The position numbers were made by a program, and so were the translations under genes. The notes under the pieces were generated by a model. It was given only the letters and a program-made list of their open reading frames with translations. It was not told the origin of the DNA and ran no database searches. A DNA stretch of 64,000 nucleotides, taken from positions 31,545,701 to 31,609,700 of the forward strand of contig CM069589.1 in assembly GCA_035771175.1 (NCBI GenBank), written 5' to 3'. Each line of letters starts with the position of its first letter. The first letter of the stretch is position 1. Below, piece after piece: positions 1 to 11,579 of the stretch. The stretch comes from Paratinospora sagittata. Its lineage: Eukaryota > Streptophyta > Magnoliopsida > Ranunculales > Menispermaceae.

Positions 1-387
1 AGGATATGAGATGGGTTCCATGATCTTATCCATCAGGGTTTGGCACTTGCCAGCGTGCAGACTTATGCCTAAGCGATGTTATGGGCCGCTGACTTTGAGA
101 CTGCAGAGGCTCACTCACGAATGAGGATGTCAGTCACAGTTCAGGCACCTACAGTTCCTTCAGGACAGGCACAGCCGGCAGGGTCAACGGGTTAGAAAAG
201 CCGAAAATACACGAAGTCAAGGTTTGGTGGCAGTGAGTACGAGGCAATAGTAGCTTCCGCTCCAATGACAGTTGCACCACCAGTTCTAGGCCAGAGTGTG
301 CATATGTCAGGCAGGCCCCAACAGCAGTAGAGTTCGGCTAGGCAAAGTGGATCCCAGATAGCAGGGCCAAAGTCATAGGCCGTATCT

Positions 388-960
388 TCAACGCCTAGGG
401 CACCAAGACCAATTATCTGCTTCGAGTGTGGTGTTCAAGGGCACAGGAGGTATGTGTGTCCACATAGAGCGTATGCTACACAGTTCAGTCCTATGCGAGT
501 TGCTACCAGGGAGCATGCCAGAGCTGTTACACAGGCAGATCCTGAGGCTAGCAACCAATTGATAGAAGGTACTATCAACATTTGTGATTCTTTGATGTAT
601 GTCTTGATTGATGCTGGTTCTACTTTGTCTTTTATTTTTGGTAGTGGGGTAGATAGATTGAGGTTGTCTATTGTTAGGACTAGTACGCCGTTGATCTTGA
701 GTACGGTGGCTGGTGAGAGGATTTACCCTAACATGGTATGTGCGGGATGCATTGTGAGATTCGAGGGCCACGAGATGTCTGTTAACCTTAGAGTCTAAGA
801 GTTCCTCGAGTATGATGCCATTTTGGGTATGGATTGGCTGGCAGCGTATCACGCTCATATTGATTGCTTCGGCTAGAGGGTTGTCTTTCAGATACCTGGA
901 CAACCAGTCTTTGTTTATCGATGCAGGACTGCATCGAGACCACCTACCTAGTGTAGATTA
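388..960 (+). pseudogene. Gag C-terminus and aspartic protease, chromovirus
   Basis: The fragment carries a CCHC zinc knuckle (C-x2-C-x4-H-x4-C) at about 418-459, which in Gag binds genomic RNA. About 150 bases later comes a retropepsin-like active site, [11 protein letters not shown], at about 604-640. The Asp-Ala-Gly triplet is the variant of Asp-Ser/Thr-Gly usual in plant gypsy proteases. The protease would cut the Gag-Pol polyprotein. A stop near 796 precedes a segment reading EFLEYDAILGMDWL, which normally continues the protease fold, so the frame was originally open. Upstream sequence (1-387) is consistent with the Gag tail but has stops and no motif that I recognise. Confidence 0.85.
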
Positions 961-981
961 ACCACTGATGATGAGGTTGCT

Positions 982-2395
982 ATGATGGCTAGTTTGAGGC
1001 CATTGGATGATGTGGGACAGGGCGTTCAGTTAGCAGACATTCCTGTACTCTGCAAGTACCATGAAGTTTTTCCTAATGAGTTACCTGGCTTAGCGCCTAA
1101 GCGAGAAGTAGATTTTATCATTGAGCTGATGCCCAGGACAAAACCCATTTCCATTCTATCGTATCGTATGACACCAAAAGAGTTGAATGAACTCAAAGCC
1201 CAACTTGATGAGCTGATGGGCAAAGGATTTATTTCCCCTAGTATGTCATCTTAGGGAGCACTTGTGTTGTTCGTCAGGAAAAAGGACAGGAACCATAGAT
1301 TGTGTATAGACTACCGTCAGCTGAATAAGGTGACTGTGAAGAACAAGTATCCACTTCCTGGCATTGACCACTTGTTTGACCAACTGATTGGGGCCAAGTT
1401 CTTTTCGAAGATTGACTTGAGGTCTGGGTACCATCTGTTGAGGATTAGAAATGAGGATGTGCCGAAGACTGCTTTTCGGACGAGGTATGGACATTCCGAG
1501 TTTCTGGTGGTGCCCTATTGGTTGGCTAATGCACCAGCTATGTTCATGGATTTGATAAAGAGAGTATTCCGACCGTACCTTGACTAGTTCATTATAGTTT
1601 TCATCGATGATATCCTAGTTTCTTCTAAGAGTAGAGAGGATCATGAGAGTTATCTCAGAGTTACATTGCAGACATTGCTGGAGCATAGGCTATATACCAA
1701 GCTGAGCAAGTGTGACTTCTGGATGATTGAGGTAAAATTCTTGGGTCACGTGGTTAGTGCAGAGGGTATTTCAGTTGATTCTGCTAAGGTTGAGGTGATC
1801 ATTGGTTGGCCAAGACCTACCACAGTGATAGAGATTTGTAGCCTTCCGGGATTGGCTGGCTATTATAGGAAGTTTGTGAAGGACTTTTCCACCCTTGCCA
1901 CACTGATGACCAAGCTGACTCAGAAGAATGTGACCTTCACGTGGTCGGATGCCTGTGAGAGAGCTTTTAGTGAGTTGAAATAGAGGTTGACTACAGCCCC
2001 AGTATTGGTCCTTCCGGAGCCTGGGAAAGAGTTGGTGATTTATACGAATGCATCATTCTTAGGTTTGGGATGTGTACTGATGCAAGAGGGTCGAGTGGTT
2101 GCATATGCATCTAGACAGCTTAAGGTGCATGAACACAACTACCCTGTGTATGATTTGGAGCTGGCTGCTATTGTGTTTGCACTGAAGCTATGGAGGCATT
2201 ACCTGAAGCATTACCTGTATGGTGAGAGGTTTACTTTGATTTTTGATCATAAGAGTTTGAAGTACCTCTTTGATCAGAATGAGCTGAATATGTAGCAGAG
2301 GAGATGCCTCGAGTTACTTAAGGATTATGATTTCTCTTTGCTGTATCATCCCGACAATGCCAATGTTGTGGCTGATGCTTTGATCCGTAGATGAG
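982..2395 (+). pseudogene. Reverse transcriptase and RNase H, chromovirus
   Basis: The RT region starts near 1030 (motif ELPGLAPKREVDF) and includes [12 protein letters not shown] near 1305 and the polymerase active site FIDD near 1603. That motif is in frame but lies just after a stop at about 1585. The thumb/connection motif KVEFLGHVVS follows with V-to-K type changes near 1733. RNase H runs from about 1987, with [17 protein letters not shown] replacing the usual YTDAS: the first catalytic Asp is read as Asn. Stops fall near 1252, 1585, 1981, 2293 and 2390. Homologous to the better-preserved minus-strand copy at 54868-56697. Non-functional. Confidence 0.92.
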
Positions 2396-2496
2396 TAGAG
2401 ACTCAGGTGGTTGCTTTTCAGATGGTCTAGTACTGGAATTTACTTGAGAGAGTGACTATGAAGAGTATACTCTCAGACGCACCATATACTGAGATA

Positions 2497-3528
2497 TGTG
2501 CTTAGATGCACGTGCAGCTTGTAGATGCCCATATTCAAAGAGTTAGAAATCTACAAGAACATTGTCTGGATTATGACATGTACTGTAGATTTGCAGACTA
2601 TGTTGACCGAGCCAATTGGCAGAGAGATTCAACCGATGTCTTGCGGTTTAGAGGGAGACTATGGATCCCATATAATGCTGAGTTACGTACTGAGATACTT
2701 CTAGAGGCTTACACATCTCAGTATACTGTTCATCCAGGGGCTACTAAGATGTATCATGACATGAAGAGATTTGTGAGGTGGCATGGGATGAAGAAGAGTA
2801 TAGCTAAGTATGTGCATAGATGTGTGGTGTGCCAGTAGGTTAAGGCTGAACACTAGAAGCCTGAAGGTCAGATGCAACCGTTACCCATACCTGAGTGGAA
2901 ATGGGAGCACATCACGATGGATTTCATCATGGGATTGCCGAGGTCTCAGGGAAAATTTGATGTCATTTCGGTTGTGGTTGATAGATTGACGAAGAGTGCA
3001 CACTTCCTTCCTATGAGCGTCAGAGACTCTGTTGATAGACTGAGCAGACGATATGTGAGAGAGATCGTGAGACTTCATGGAGTGCCCTTGTCTATTGTGT
3101 CATATTGAGATCCACGATTTACATTGAGGTTTTGGCAGGATTTGTAGACTCGATTTGGGACCCGTCTTCGACTTAGTACAGCGTTTTACCCTTAGACAGA
3201 TGGTCAGTCCGCGAGAGTGATTCAGATGTTAGAGGATATGCTCAGGTCTTGCAGTTTAGAGTTTGGTAGTGGTTGGGGTGAGCATTTTCCCTTGTGTGAG
3301 TTTGCTTACAACAACAGTTATCGGGCGAGCATCGGTATGGCATCGTATGAGGCTTTGTATGGAAGATCCCATAGATCTCCAACTTGTTGGTACGAGGTGA
3401 ATGATGCACAGTTATGGGGCCCTGATGCAGTTGTTGAGCAGACAAAGAAAGTCAAGCTGATTAGGCAGAGGCTGAAGTCGGCTCAAGACAGGCAGAAGAG
3501 CTATTAAGATAACTGGCATAAGTCGTGG
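2497..3528 (+). pseudogene. Integrase, chromovirus, catalytic residues lost
   Basis: An H2C2 zinc-binding region at about 2730-2838 (HPGATKMYHDMKRF ... CVVC) is followed by the integrase core from 2872. The first catalytic Asp sits in ITMDFIMGLP. The second, normally in SDRDPRF, is read as SY-stop-DPRF near 3102-3116, so the Asp is lost. The third, normally Glu in GQSER, is read as GQSAR near 3199-3214. Two of the three DD35E residues are therefore gone, along with stops near 2836, 3106, 3145, 3193 and 3505. In the family this enzyme inserts the cDNA; this copy cannot. Confidence 0.9.
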
Positions 3529-3948
3529 GTGTTTGAAGTGGGAGATCTAGTTTTGCTTAAGGTCTCGCCATGCAAGGGTCAGACGAGGTTTGGCTTCAGA
3601 GGGAAACTTGCCCCTAAGTTCATTGGACCTTTACGGATTGTTGAGAGGATTGGATCAGTAGCGTACAGGTTGGCTCTACCTTCTCAGCTCGAGGGTGTTC
3701 ATGATGTATTCCACGTATCGATGCTGAGGAAGTATATTGAGGATCCATTGAAGAAGTCTTATCCTGATCTAGCTCATGTGCTTCATGTGAGTCATCTGCA
3801 AGTTGGGGAGGATACGACTTATGCGGAGTTGTTGATCCAGATTATGGCTCATCGGGTTCAGAAATTGAGGAATAAAAAGATTTCTCTTGTGTGCGTTAAA
3901 TGGAAATTCCACGATAATGAAAAGCAAACCAAAGAGCGTGAAGACTAG
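3529..3948 (+). pseudogene. Integrase C-terminus and chromodomain
   Basis: The 139-residue open stretch starts with the GPY/F-type integrase tail (VGDLVLLKVSP, then FIGPLRIVERIGSVAYRLALP, then HDVFHVSMLRKYI). It ends with a chromodomain-like segment (HRVQKLRNKKISLVCVKWKF ... KERED) at about residues 108-139. In chromoviruses this domain directs integration into heterochromatin. The frame ends at 3946-3948 where related copies read on, so the last residues (MREKFPDLF) lie after a stop. The aromatic cage is only partly recognisable. Confidence 0.85.
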
Positions 3949-4028
3949 ATGAGGGAGAAATTCCCCGATCTCTTTACCGATTGTGGTTAGTTATCTTGAT
4001 TTCATTTTTTAGGACAAAAATACTCTTA

Positions 4029-4041
4029 AGTTGGGGAGAAT
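4029..4041 (+). other. Polypurine tract of the chromovirus
   Basis: AGTTGGGGAGAAT lies directly before the LTR start TGTAATGCCC. It is the expected plus-strand primer of reverse transcription and fixes the LTR boundary. Confidence 0.8.
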
Positions 4042-4205
4042 TGTAATGCCCGTACCTTAAGATTGTTGGTCCACCCAAGAGGGGGGTGAATTGGGTACGA
4101 TGGTCAATTTTAAAATTATCTACCAATATCTTAGTGATTTACATGAGTGTATTGGAGTTGGATGCAAAATAGAACAAAAACTAAATTGCAAAAGTGAGAC
4201 ACACA

Positions 4206-4212
4206 ATTTATA
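4206..4212 (-). promoter_or_regulatory. TATA box of LTR A
   Basis: TATAAAT on the minus strand lies inside the block CCGAACCACTATAAAT, which is conserved in every SIRE-type LTR with an intact 3' end here. It is the likely core promoter. Confidence 0.65.
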
Positions 4213-4274
4213 GTGGTTCGGCCACGCCTACGTCTACTACCTAACCTCCTCAATTAGGATTTTAACCTTATCAC

Positions 4275-4580
4275 TAAGGGATTCTCTTACAGGTGAGAAC
4301 CAAACCGTTACAGCTGCTCTTTTACAGGTTAAAGGCAAACCTATCCTTTTATGGGCAAAGGATGAACCGGTTCTCTTTTAAAAGGTTAAGGACACACCCA
4401 TCCTTTTACAGGATGAGGATGAATCAGTTCTCTTTTAAAGGATGAGAGATAACCTATCCTCTTATAGGTTGAGGATGCACCTATCCTTTTACGGGATGAG
4501 GATGAACCGGTTTCCTTTTTCGGGTTTAGGAAGAACCCATGTTCCTTTCACGGGATCAGGAAGAACCGTTGTGATTTCAA
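4275..4580 (-). repeat. Short tandem modules near the LTR A 3' end
   Basis: About ten imperfect units of 28-40 bp alternate forms of CCTTTTACGGGATGAGG with AACCGGTT-like joins. The same block sits at the same place in LTR B (13280-13640) and LTR C (26690-26985), just upstream of the TATA block in the sense orientation. Confidence 0.75.
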
Positions 4581-5639
4581 ACCTTAAATAACTTAAGTGA
4601 ACAACGTCCACTTGTCCTGGTTGTTTCACACCAAAACACACCAGCAAATTACAATTCAAATAATGTTGGTTCTAACAAAGTAGAACACTTTACAATTAAG
4701 CACATTACATAGCATTACAAAGATATGAAATATGAAATAGGTAATGCTAAGTTGAAATACACCTACAGTCCTTTACCTTTCAATGTTCGGTATTGCTCAA
4801 GTGCAGTTTCGAAAAACATGAATGATATGATATGAGAATCAATGCTTCTTCGAAAATAAAATATACCAATTAAACATTGACGCATAAAATGAAAGATTGG
4901 TGTAAGTCATAAACACAAACAATTTTCAAAATATATGTTAAATATAAGTATGAAAACTTCTGGCTCAATGATCAGTAGTTAACGCACCTACTGATATAGT
5001 TCAATACAATACTTAAGATATGAAATCAAGTACAACTGCATATCTTGAACTATTTCTCAAATTCTATCATCAGCAAGAATGATACCAAATATGGATCAGT
5101 GCTGAGAATTTGAGTTGATACCAATAAAAATAGATTTTCAAAGATAAAATATAATTGAAGCTCAATATGAAAATCTATTGTAATCGTATAGGTATCAGTG
5201 AAAAATACTTTGAAAGATTAGATAATTAAATTCAATGTTACACAGACTAACTTTAAAAAAGTATTGGCACAATGCAAAGTGATTAGCAAGTTGTTTGGTC
5301 CTAAGTGCTGGTATATATAGACCTAGTTGGACATAGCCGTTAGACATTTGAAGTTCAAATAATATGAACTTTTACACACAATGGCTAGAATGTTATATGA
5401 AAATAGCAACTGTAATTTTCACCAACATTCTGGTTCCTTTTAGATTTCATGAAATGGGAATGTTTCGAAAAAACTTATTTCATGTATCAGAGACGATCTC
5501 TAATAAGTCTGAGAAGGACTTTGTGCAAAAGTCTGCTCTGAAGAAGTAAACTGATTTAGTGTACTTGTTCGAACAGTGACGATAGTTGAATTAACGTCTT
5601 GATTTCGCAATCAATGTCCAAACGCATAATATCAACTTT

Positions 5640-6340
5640 GTCGTTTTGTTCTGTGAGGGCGCTTATTACGTATAAGCGTCCTACTGAACACTTAAGTAAG
5701 GGCGCTACTAACTCGTAAGAGTCCTGACTTACTTTGACACTTGAACGACTTAACCTTGAGGGCGCTAATGCACATTTAGTGTCCTGCTATGTTTTAAAAC
5801 AACTAAGTGCATGAGGGTGCTACTATCCGAGCAAGCTTCCTACCTTTGTAAAACATAAGACAACACATGAGGGCGCTGTATTACGTGAGCGTCCTACTAG
5901 TTAAGAACATAAAAACATAACATGAGGGTGCTACTACTATGTAAGCGTTCTACTAGTTAAGAACGTTTTAAATAAGACACAAACAAGTTGAAGGACAATC
6001 AGCGTCATGAAAGTTACTAAGTTGATTCCCAAAGGTGAGGGCGTTTCTATCCAGAAAGTGTCTTGATAGTTTATTCAACTTATAACTATCAGCGTCCTCA
6101 AAGAACCATTCTTTGAAGAACTTAAGAAATCTTTCAGTGACCTGATGCTGAGTCAGCTTCTTGACAACTTCAGAGGTTGACTAATAAAGGAGGCCGCTAC
6201 TATAGAAGTAAGCGTTCTAATAAATCAGTTCAATTCAACCTTGAACGTTATCAGCGTCCTAATGAATTATCAGTGTCCGGACTTATAAAGTTCAAGAGAG
6301 CGTTGCTATTTCATTAGCGTCTTGAAAGACTTTTTTAAAA
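5640..6340 (-). repeat. Array of palindromic modules in LTR A
   Basis: About a dozen modules of the form GAGGGCGCT ... AGCGTCCT are spaced roughly 45-75 bp apart. Each module is an imperfect inverted repeat with an 8-16 base loop. The loops and spacers vary while the arms are kept. Homologous arrays occur in LTRs B, C, D, F1, F2 and D2. Confidence 0.8.
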
Positions 6341-7277
6341 TAGTTTTGACTCGCGATAAAATATATAATATTAGATCATTTGATCATATATATAAACTCG
6401 GTAGATTTCAAATTAAATATATAATATTAGATCATTTGAAATACCGTAAGAGCATGAAATCAAAACATGCAAATTAGAAAAACATATGTAGATGATTTAT
6501 GCATGGTTTTGAAAAATATTTTGAGTAATAACAATTAGAGAAAGATATACCTTAAATACTTTGTGTATTTCGCTTTTCTCATAACTGTTAAATCCAACTC
6601 TTCATTATGAGATCTTCAATAAGAGCTTCGCGGAGTTGAATGACTTGAACGTTGATCGAGAGATGTAGTTTTGAAGCTTGATCGAATCGTTCGAGTGAAG
6701 TGATCTTGAAATCATGATGTGATCGTTGAAGTTCTTTGGTTGAGACGAACTTGACCGTTGGTTGTGATCTTTGAGTTCCTCGATCGAGTCGTCCCTTGGC
6801 TTTTTGCTTTCCTTAGGTGCTTTAATGAAATATTGATACACGCATGTTTAGCACCGAAAAGTACTTTGTTTGTGATCATCAAAATATATTTCATCACAGT
6901 ATATTTAAGGACATGCTAAGTGATGAACCGCATAGGTTAACAAAGATGATGTCGTCTTGACCATAAAGTACTCGGATATGCATGTGTGTGTATTTGTACG
7001 TGTTTTGATTCCGTTGGTTCATGTTTTGTGCCCGAATGGGTGTGAGGATATTAAAAATGAGTTCGGAACGCATTTTTACATAGAAATCGACAGGTTATAC
7101 GCAAAATTCAGATATGTATTGACCGAATAGCGGAAAGATGAAAAATTTGAAAATCTAGAAAACCTGAAACGCATTTCACCCTGGCCGAGAGGCTTCCAAG
7201 CCAAAAAGAATTCCTGAAACTCATTTGAGCTGGCTAAAGTGCAAAAAATGACTTTTTTTTGTGGACCCAAACTCGTG

Positions 7278-7284
7278 TATTTAA
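7278..7284 (+). promoter_or_regulatory. TATA-like box of LTR T1
   Basis: TATTTAA lies about 130 bases upstream of the conserved splice donor. The related LTR G2 has the same TATTTAA at the equivalent place (61956-61962, minus strand). Confidence 0.5.
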
Positions 7285-7412
7285 GCAACCAACACCCATT
7301 TTTAGTTCATTTGCATGTTTTTGACTTAGAAAAGAAGGGGAAAAGAGGTGGAGAAGAGAAAGGGAGAGGAAAGCTAGGGTTTTGGTGATTTTTGCTCAAA
7401 AATCCCTCTAAG

Positions 7413-8962
7413 GTATACCATTCTTCCCCATTTTCTTCTTTCTATCTCTTTCATGTGTGTTTGCAAGTTTTATTTTGACCTAAGGTTTGTATGAATCCCG
7501 GATTTGGTGGGTTCTTGACCTAGGGTTTACATGTTTAGGCTATTTTATGCTTGTTTATGATGCTAATGGCCTTCCTAACCTAGAGCAATCCCAAATGGTG
7601 TGTTTCCACCACTGAATCTCGAAATTTGTGGAGGGTGTTTGAAGAACACATCTTGGAGTTAGGGTTTGCATGTCATATATGTTTGATTAGAGGCCATTGG
7701 GGACATATTGAAGGTAAAACCCCCAATTTTTAGCAAGAAATTTGAGTGGTTATGTGTATTGACCTAAACTAGGATTTTTGGACTTAGGGTTTGCCATTGG
7801 ATTTGCATGTAATGTATGATGAATAGATGGGTAAATGTGGTGTTATGGTGGTCCAATTTACTGATCTTGATGGCTGGAAACCCTAGGTGTAGTGTAATTT
7901 TGGCCTAGGCCTCATAATTTGAGAAATTGCATGTGATTAGGGAATTTGCCCAAATTTGGGGATTCTGACCTAATTGATGTCAATTGGACAAATTCACTTG
8001 CAATTAAACAAATTAACCCTATTTTTGATTGAATTTCATGTATTATAGTGGTTAGATCAACCTATTGCATTCAATTGGGCTAAATGTTGGTTAATTGGGT
8101 ATTAAATGGTTAAATTGGGCAATATGGGATTGGCTCATGTGTAGGACCATTTTAGAATCTTAATTGGCATTTGATTTGGGGTTTAAACATTGTTAGTTGG
8201 CATACTTGGACTGATTTTTAGTTCTGGCATAAACCACGTATGTTTCAAGATTTGTGAATGATCTAAGTAACCCGAATAGGCCAATTGAGGATTGAAGTAC
8301 TTGAGGTGATTTGTGGTCATCCTAGTGCTTTATTGAATGGGATTGGATTGGCTAGGTCTAGCCAATCAAGTGTGAGTGTTCCTATACTTGTGAATTCTAT
8401 ATGGGCATTGTAGTATAAAATGTTTTAAATGCTTATCTAATGTAGTATGCATGATTTATTGAATTCATGAACTGTACTTGAGCATAGTCAGTTGGGAAAG
8501 CAGTTGAGTTATGTTGCATTGCCTAAGCTTGGGATTCTTATGGAATCCTATTCGGCTGACCGGGAATCCTCAATTGTGGACCTTGCAAAGGGTTTCAATG
8601 ATACGTGCAGACGGGATCTCTGAGAAAGGATTGATCCAGGTGACATGCCCGACACATTGGAATTCCTAATAGATACGAGTAAGAAGTCGATCGAGCATGG
8701 GTTTCGCACACACATGACCCTTGTATTGATTCTTACTCAGGAGGTGTTTAGGTTGCATAAGCATGTTTACAAAATGATATGCATTGTCTTATTTATGACA
8801 TGATGCATTATATTTGCATGTATGTAATCTTGCTTATACCCATGTTATTTAAATGGTTTTAATGATCTTGCAATGTTTTACTTAAATGCATATATTTGTT
8901 GCCACCTGTATAGAACATTCACTGAGCTTGTTGTAGCTCACCCCTCATCCATATCTTTTCAG
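7413..8962 (+). other. Predicted intron inside LTR T1
   Basis: A donor AAG/GTATACC at 7413 and an acceptor CTTTTCAG/G at 8961-8962 delimit 1,550 bp. Both sites and their surroundings are conserved in LTR T2 (45094-46597) and LTR T3 (34253-36440 less its 656-bp insert). Just before the acceptor is a conserved block, GAGCTTGTTGTAGCTCACCC, that can form a small hairpin. Splicing is inferred from conservation only. Confidence 0.45.
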
Positions 8963-9356
8963 GATCTGATAGGAAGGGGAAAGGGAAAGCTTAGCTGCGG
9001 AGCGTTTTCCTGTACTTTTGTAACGTAGGTGTTTAGTACTTTTCCGCATTTATTTTGATAGATTGTACTATGTAACACCTAATTCTTATACTTAACATTT
9101 GGATGGGTTTGTACTTATGGTTAAGTATAATTTTGTACTTTTGAACACTATGGACTTGAAGAAAAAATTCAAATTTTTCTGGTTGTCATTTTGGGTATGT
9201 TTATGATGATGATCTTATTTATGTCCATGTGTTTATTGTTGTATAATTGGGATTATTGTGTGTGTTAGAAGGCTTATCAGGATGTCGTGTATGTCGAGGG
9301 AAGATATACACGGGGTTCCGTGTCGGTCATGATGTCACAGCTCGTGGGTCGTGACA

Positions 9357-10975
9357 TAAATGGTTTATATGTGCTTATTTATGTGACTGCTCTGTTTCAT
9401 CCCCTGCTTCACTTGCACAATGAGTTCTGCACATCACACTACTTTGTTGATGCTTGCCTGTTTTTGCTCTGCTATTCTATGCTTGCGAAATTATCTCTGT
9501 CTATCTCTGATGCATAACTATGTTGCTTTCATGAACATGATTATCTGTCATCATGCTAATGTTATCTTGTTCATATTTCCTAGTAAACTGCATCATGATG
9601 AAATCTTTCTATGACTAATGCTTTGATCAGTTTGTGGTATCTTTCTTATGACAATCACATCTATCTTTAGTATCCAATATGCATATTTGTGACTGTCTGA
9701 TAAATATCATGATTATATACTTATCTTGCATCTTATATAATATCATGATTATTTATGCTCATTATGCATCTTAAAGGGTATTACAACTTTACATGCTTAT
9801 CCTATATCTGACTCCATGTTACTCTCAATAGCTAAGTTGTGCTTTAACAATTTATCTCTGCCTATGCTAGTTCATATCATGATCATGTTTGCTTTGAATT
9901 TAGAAGATTATATCTATGCACGATTCATGTTTATGCAAATATATATGTCGTGTACTCCATTATATCTTTTGCCTATATATCTTGAAAAGAATATTGCCTA
10001 CACTCGTGATTATTATCTTTTGGCATTATCCTTTCAATGATTTCCTAATTTTGATGCATCTGCTTCATACCATATCATGTTAGCATCAAATTCTTGAATA
10101 CTTGATTTCTAATGATATGTATGTTTCAAAATCATTATTCATTAGAATCAAAACAATCTAGGTTGTGCTTCAATTGAAATTATTTTCCTAGTATAGGAAA
10201 ATGAATGTATGTTGTTGCTTGAATGATATCTATAAAATTTAGCATATATTCAACATGTTTAGACTTTAATATTCATCATATATATCTTCACATGTCTAAA
10301 CTATAGAACGTTCATACTTTTTCATTCACATGCCATTGATGTTGTTCTTTAATATTAAATCTTGTATGCATCAATTGATTGTGATTATTGATATATAATA
10401 GATGCCATATACTTCAAACTATATATTTTGCGTCTTGTTAGAATCATAATAGCTAGGCCTTGCTTAATCATAAATTATTTTGCCTATGCTATGAGTATTC
10501 TTATGCTTGATTATTTACAAATTTTAAAGCATACTATGTGTTTGACTTGGATCAATTATCAAATCTATACGTATGTCAAGCACCAGGAGATTAGTTGCCC
10601 ACAATTAAAAATTCTCTATGAATTCATTTTTTGACAATTCTTTCTCATTCCCTATGACTACGATTCTCGGCTACGCTAGTGTTTCTAAATATTTGCGTCA
10701 AACTATTTCTCACTATGCTTAAAGATAAGATCTGTTTCTCACGTGACTAACAGTATAGTAGACCTTACGCATTCTCACCTACCTAACTATGACACGTTGT
10801 CATAAATCATCTTAAGGGTGAATGCACAAAGTAAAAGGGAGTCACCATGTAAGGGGGAGCTTTGCTACTCTACTACGTCACAAGGGGAGAACTTAATTTC
10901 TTTTCTTAACCTGAACGATTTTAACTTTGATCTTTTTTCTTAATGTGCTTAATTTTTCGATTTGTTTGCTATCAC
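9357..10975 (+). mobile_element. 3' noncoding region of a SIRE-type copia element
   Basis: This 1.6-kb AT-rich stretch has no recognisable protein. Short blocks of the type AAGGGGGAG and CACAAGGGGAGAAC near 10850-10890 are typical of the purine-rich 3' end of SIRE-like elements. It leads directly into a polypurine tract and LTR B, so it is read as the remnant between RNase H and the 3' LTR. Open frames of 60-75 codons here lack any family motif. Its left edge abuts the end of LTR T1 exactly, so the coding part of this element is missing. Confidence 0.6.
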
Positions 10976-10991
10976 AAAAAAAAGGGGAGAT
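10976..10991 (+). other. Polypurine tract before LTR B
   Basis: A run of eight A followed by GGGGAGAT immediately precedes TGTTAATC. It shows LTR B is a 3' LTR of a plus-strand element and not a solo LTR. Confidence 0.8.
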
Positions 10992-11579
10992 TGTTAATCT
11001 AAGTGGTTCATCACTTAGCACGTCCCTAAATATATTGTGATGAAGTATATTTTGATGATTACAAACAAAGTATTTTCGGTGATAACAAGCGTTTATCAAA
11101 ATCTCATCCCAGCACCTCAGGAAAGCAAAAAGCAAGGAACGATTTGATCAAGGAACTCAAAGTCATATCCGACGTTCAAGATCGTTTCAATAAAAAAAAC
11201 TTGAACGTTCGCATCATGATTTCAAGATCACTTCTCGAACGATTTGATCAAGCTTCAATTCTACATCTTTAGATCAACGTTCAAGACATTCAACTCCAGA
11301 GCGAAGTTCTTATTGAAGATCTCATAATAAAGAGTTGGATTTAAAGATTATGAGAAAATGAGAAATACATTGTATTTAAGGTATATCTTTCTCTAATCGA
11401 CATTGCTCAAACGTTTTCCAAAACCATGCACAAACCACTTGCATACTTGCATGTTTTGATCATACGTTTTACGATATTTCAAATGATTTAATTCTATATA
11501 TGTAATTTAAAATTTGTTGAGTTTTTATTCCCATTTATCATATATTTAATTGCGAGTCAAAATTATTTTTAAAGAGTCT

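Larger units (their letters stand above)
1..4041 (+). mobile_element. Degenerate chromovirus (Ty3/gypsy) internal region
   Basis: This is the internal part of a Ty3/gypsy element in the order zinc knuckle, protease, reverse transcriptase, RNase H, integrase, chromodomain. It is followed by a polypurine tract and an LTR. The order RT-RNase H-integrase is diagnostic of Ty3/gypsy, and the terminal chromodomain places it among the chromoviruses, probably Tekay/Del. The 5' LTR and most of gag lie outside the window. More than ten in-frame stops (for example near 796, 1252, 1585, 1981, 2293, 2836 and 3106) break one long reading frame without many frameshifts, so decay has been mainly by point mutation. 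Seen: domains and stops. Inferred: clade. Confidence 0.95.
4064..6942 (-). mobile_element. Solo copia (SIRE-type) LTR A
   Basis: A 2,879-bp sequence begins TGTTGGTCCACCC and ends GGTTAACA on the plus strand, so the LTR reads on the minus strand. It is flanked by a perfect 5-bp target duplication AAGAT (4059-4063 and 6943-6947). There is no primer site, polypurine tract or coding region next to it. It is therefore a solo LTR formed by recombination between the two LTRs of one insertion. LTRs B (10992-13879) and C (24373-27232) belong to the same family and have nearly the same length. Confidence 0.95.
4042..9356 (+). repeat. 3' LTR of the chromovirus (copy T1), interrupted
   Basis: The LTR starts TGTAATGCCCGTACC at 4042 and ends GTGACA at 9356. 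It is split by the solo copia LTR at 4064-6942. Without that insert it is about 2.43 kb, matching the uninterrupted relative at 44569-46975 (2.41 kb), which begins TGTAACGCCCGTACC and ends the same way. It contains a TATA-like box, a conserved splice-donor/acceptor pair and a terminal block (GGGTCGTGACA) shared by all Tekay-type LTRs in the window. No open reading frame of substance is present between 6948 and 9356. Confidence 0.9.

Noticed and set aside
9287..10634. Five open frames of 64-76 codons with hydrophobic runs as an env-like gene
   Set aside because: They overlap in different frames, follow an AT-rich base composition, and show no signal peptide plus anchor pattern consistent over one frame. 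Region kept as noncoding.
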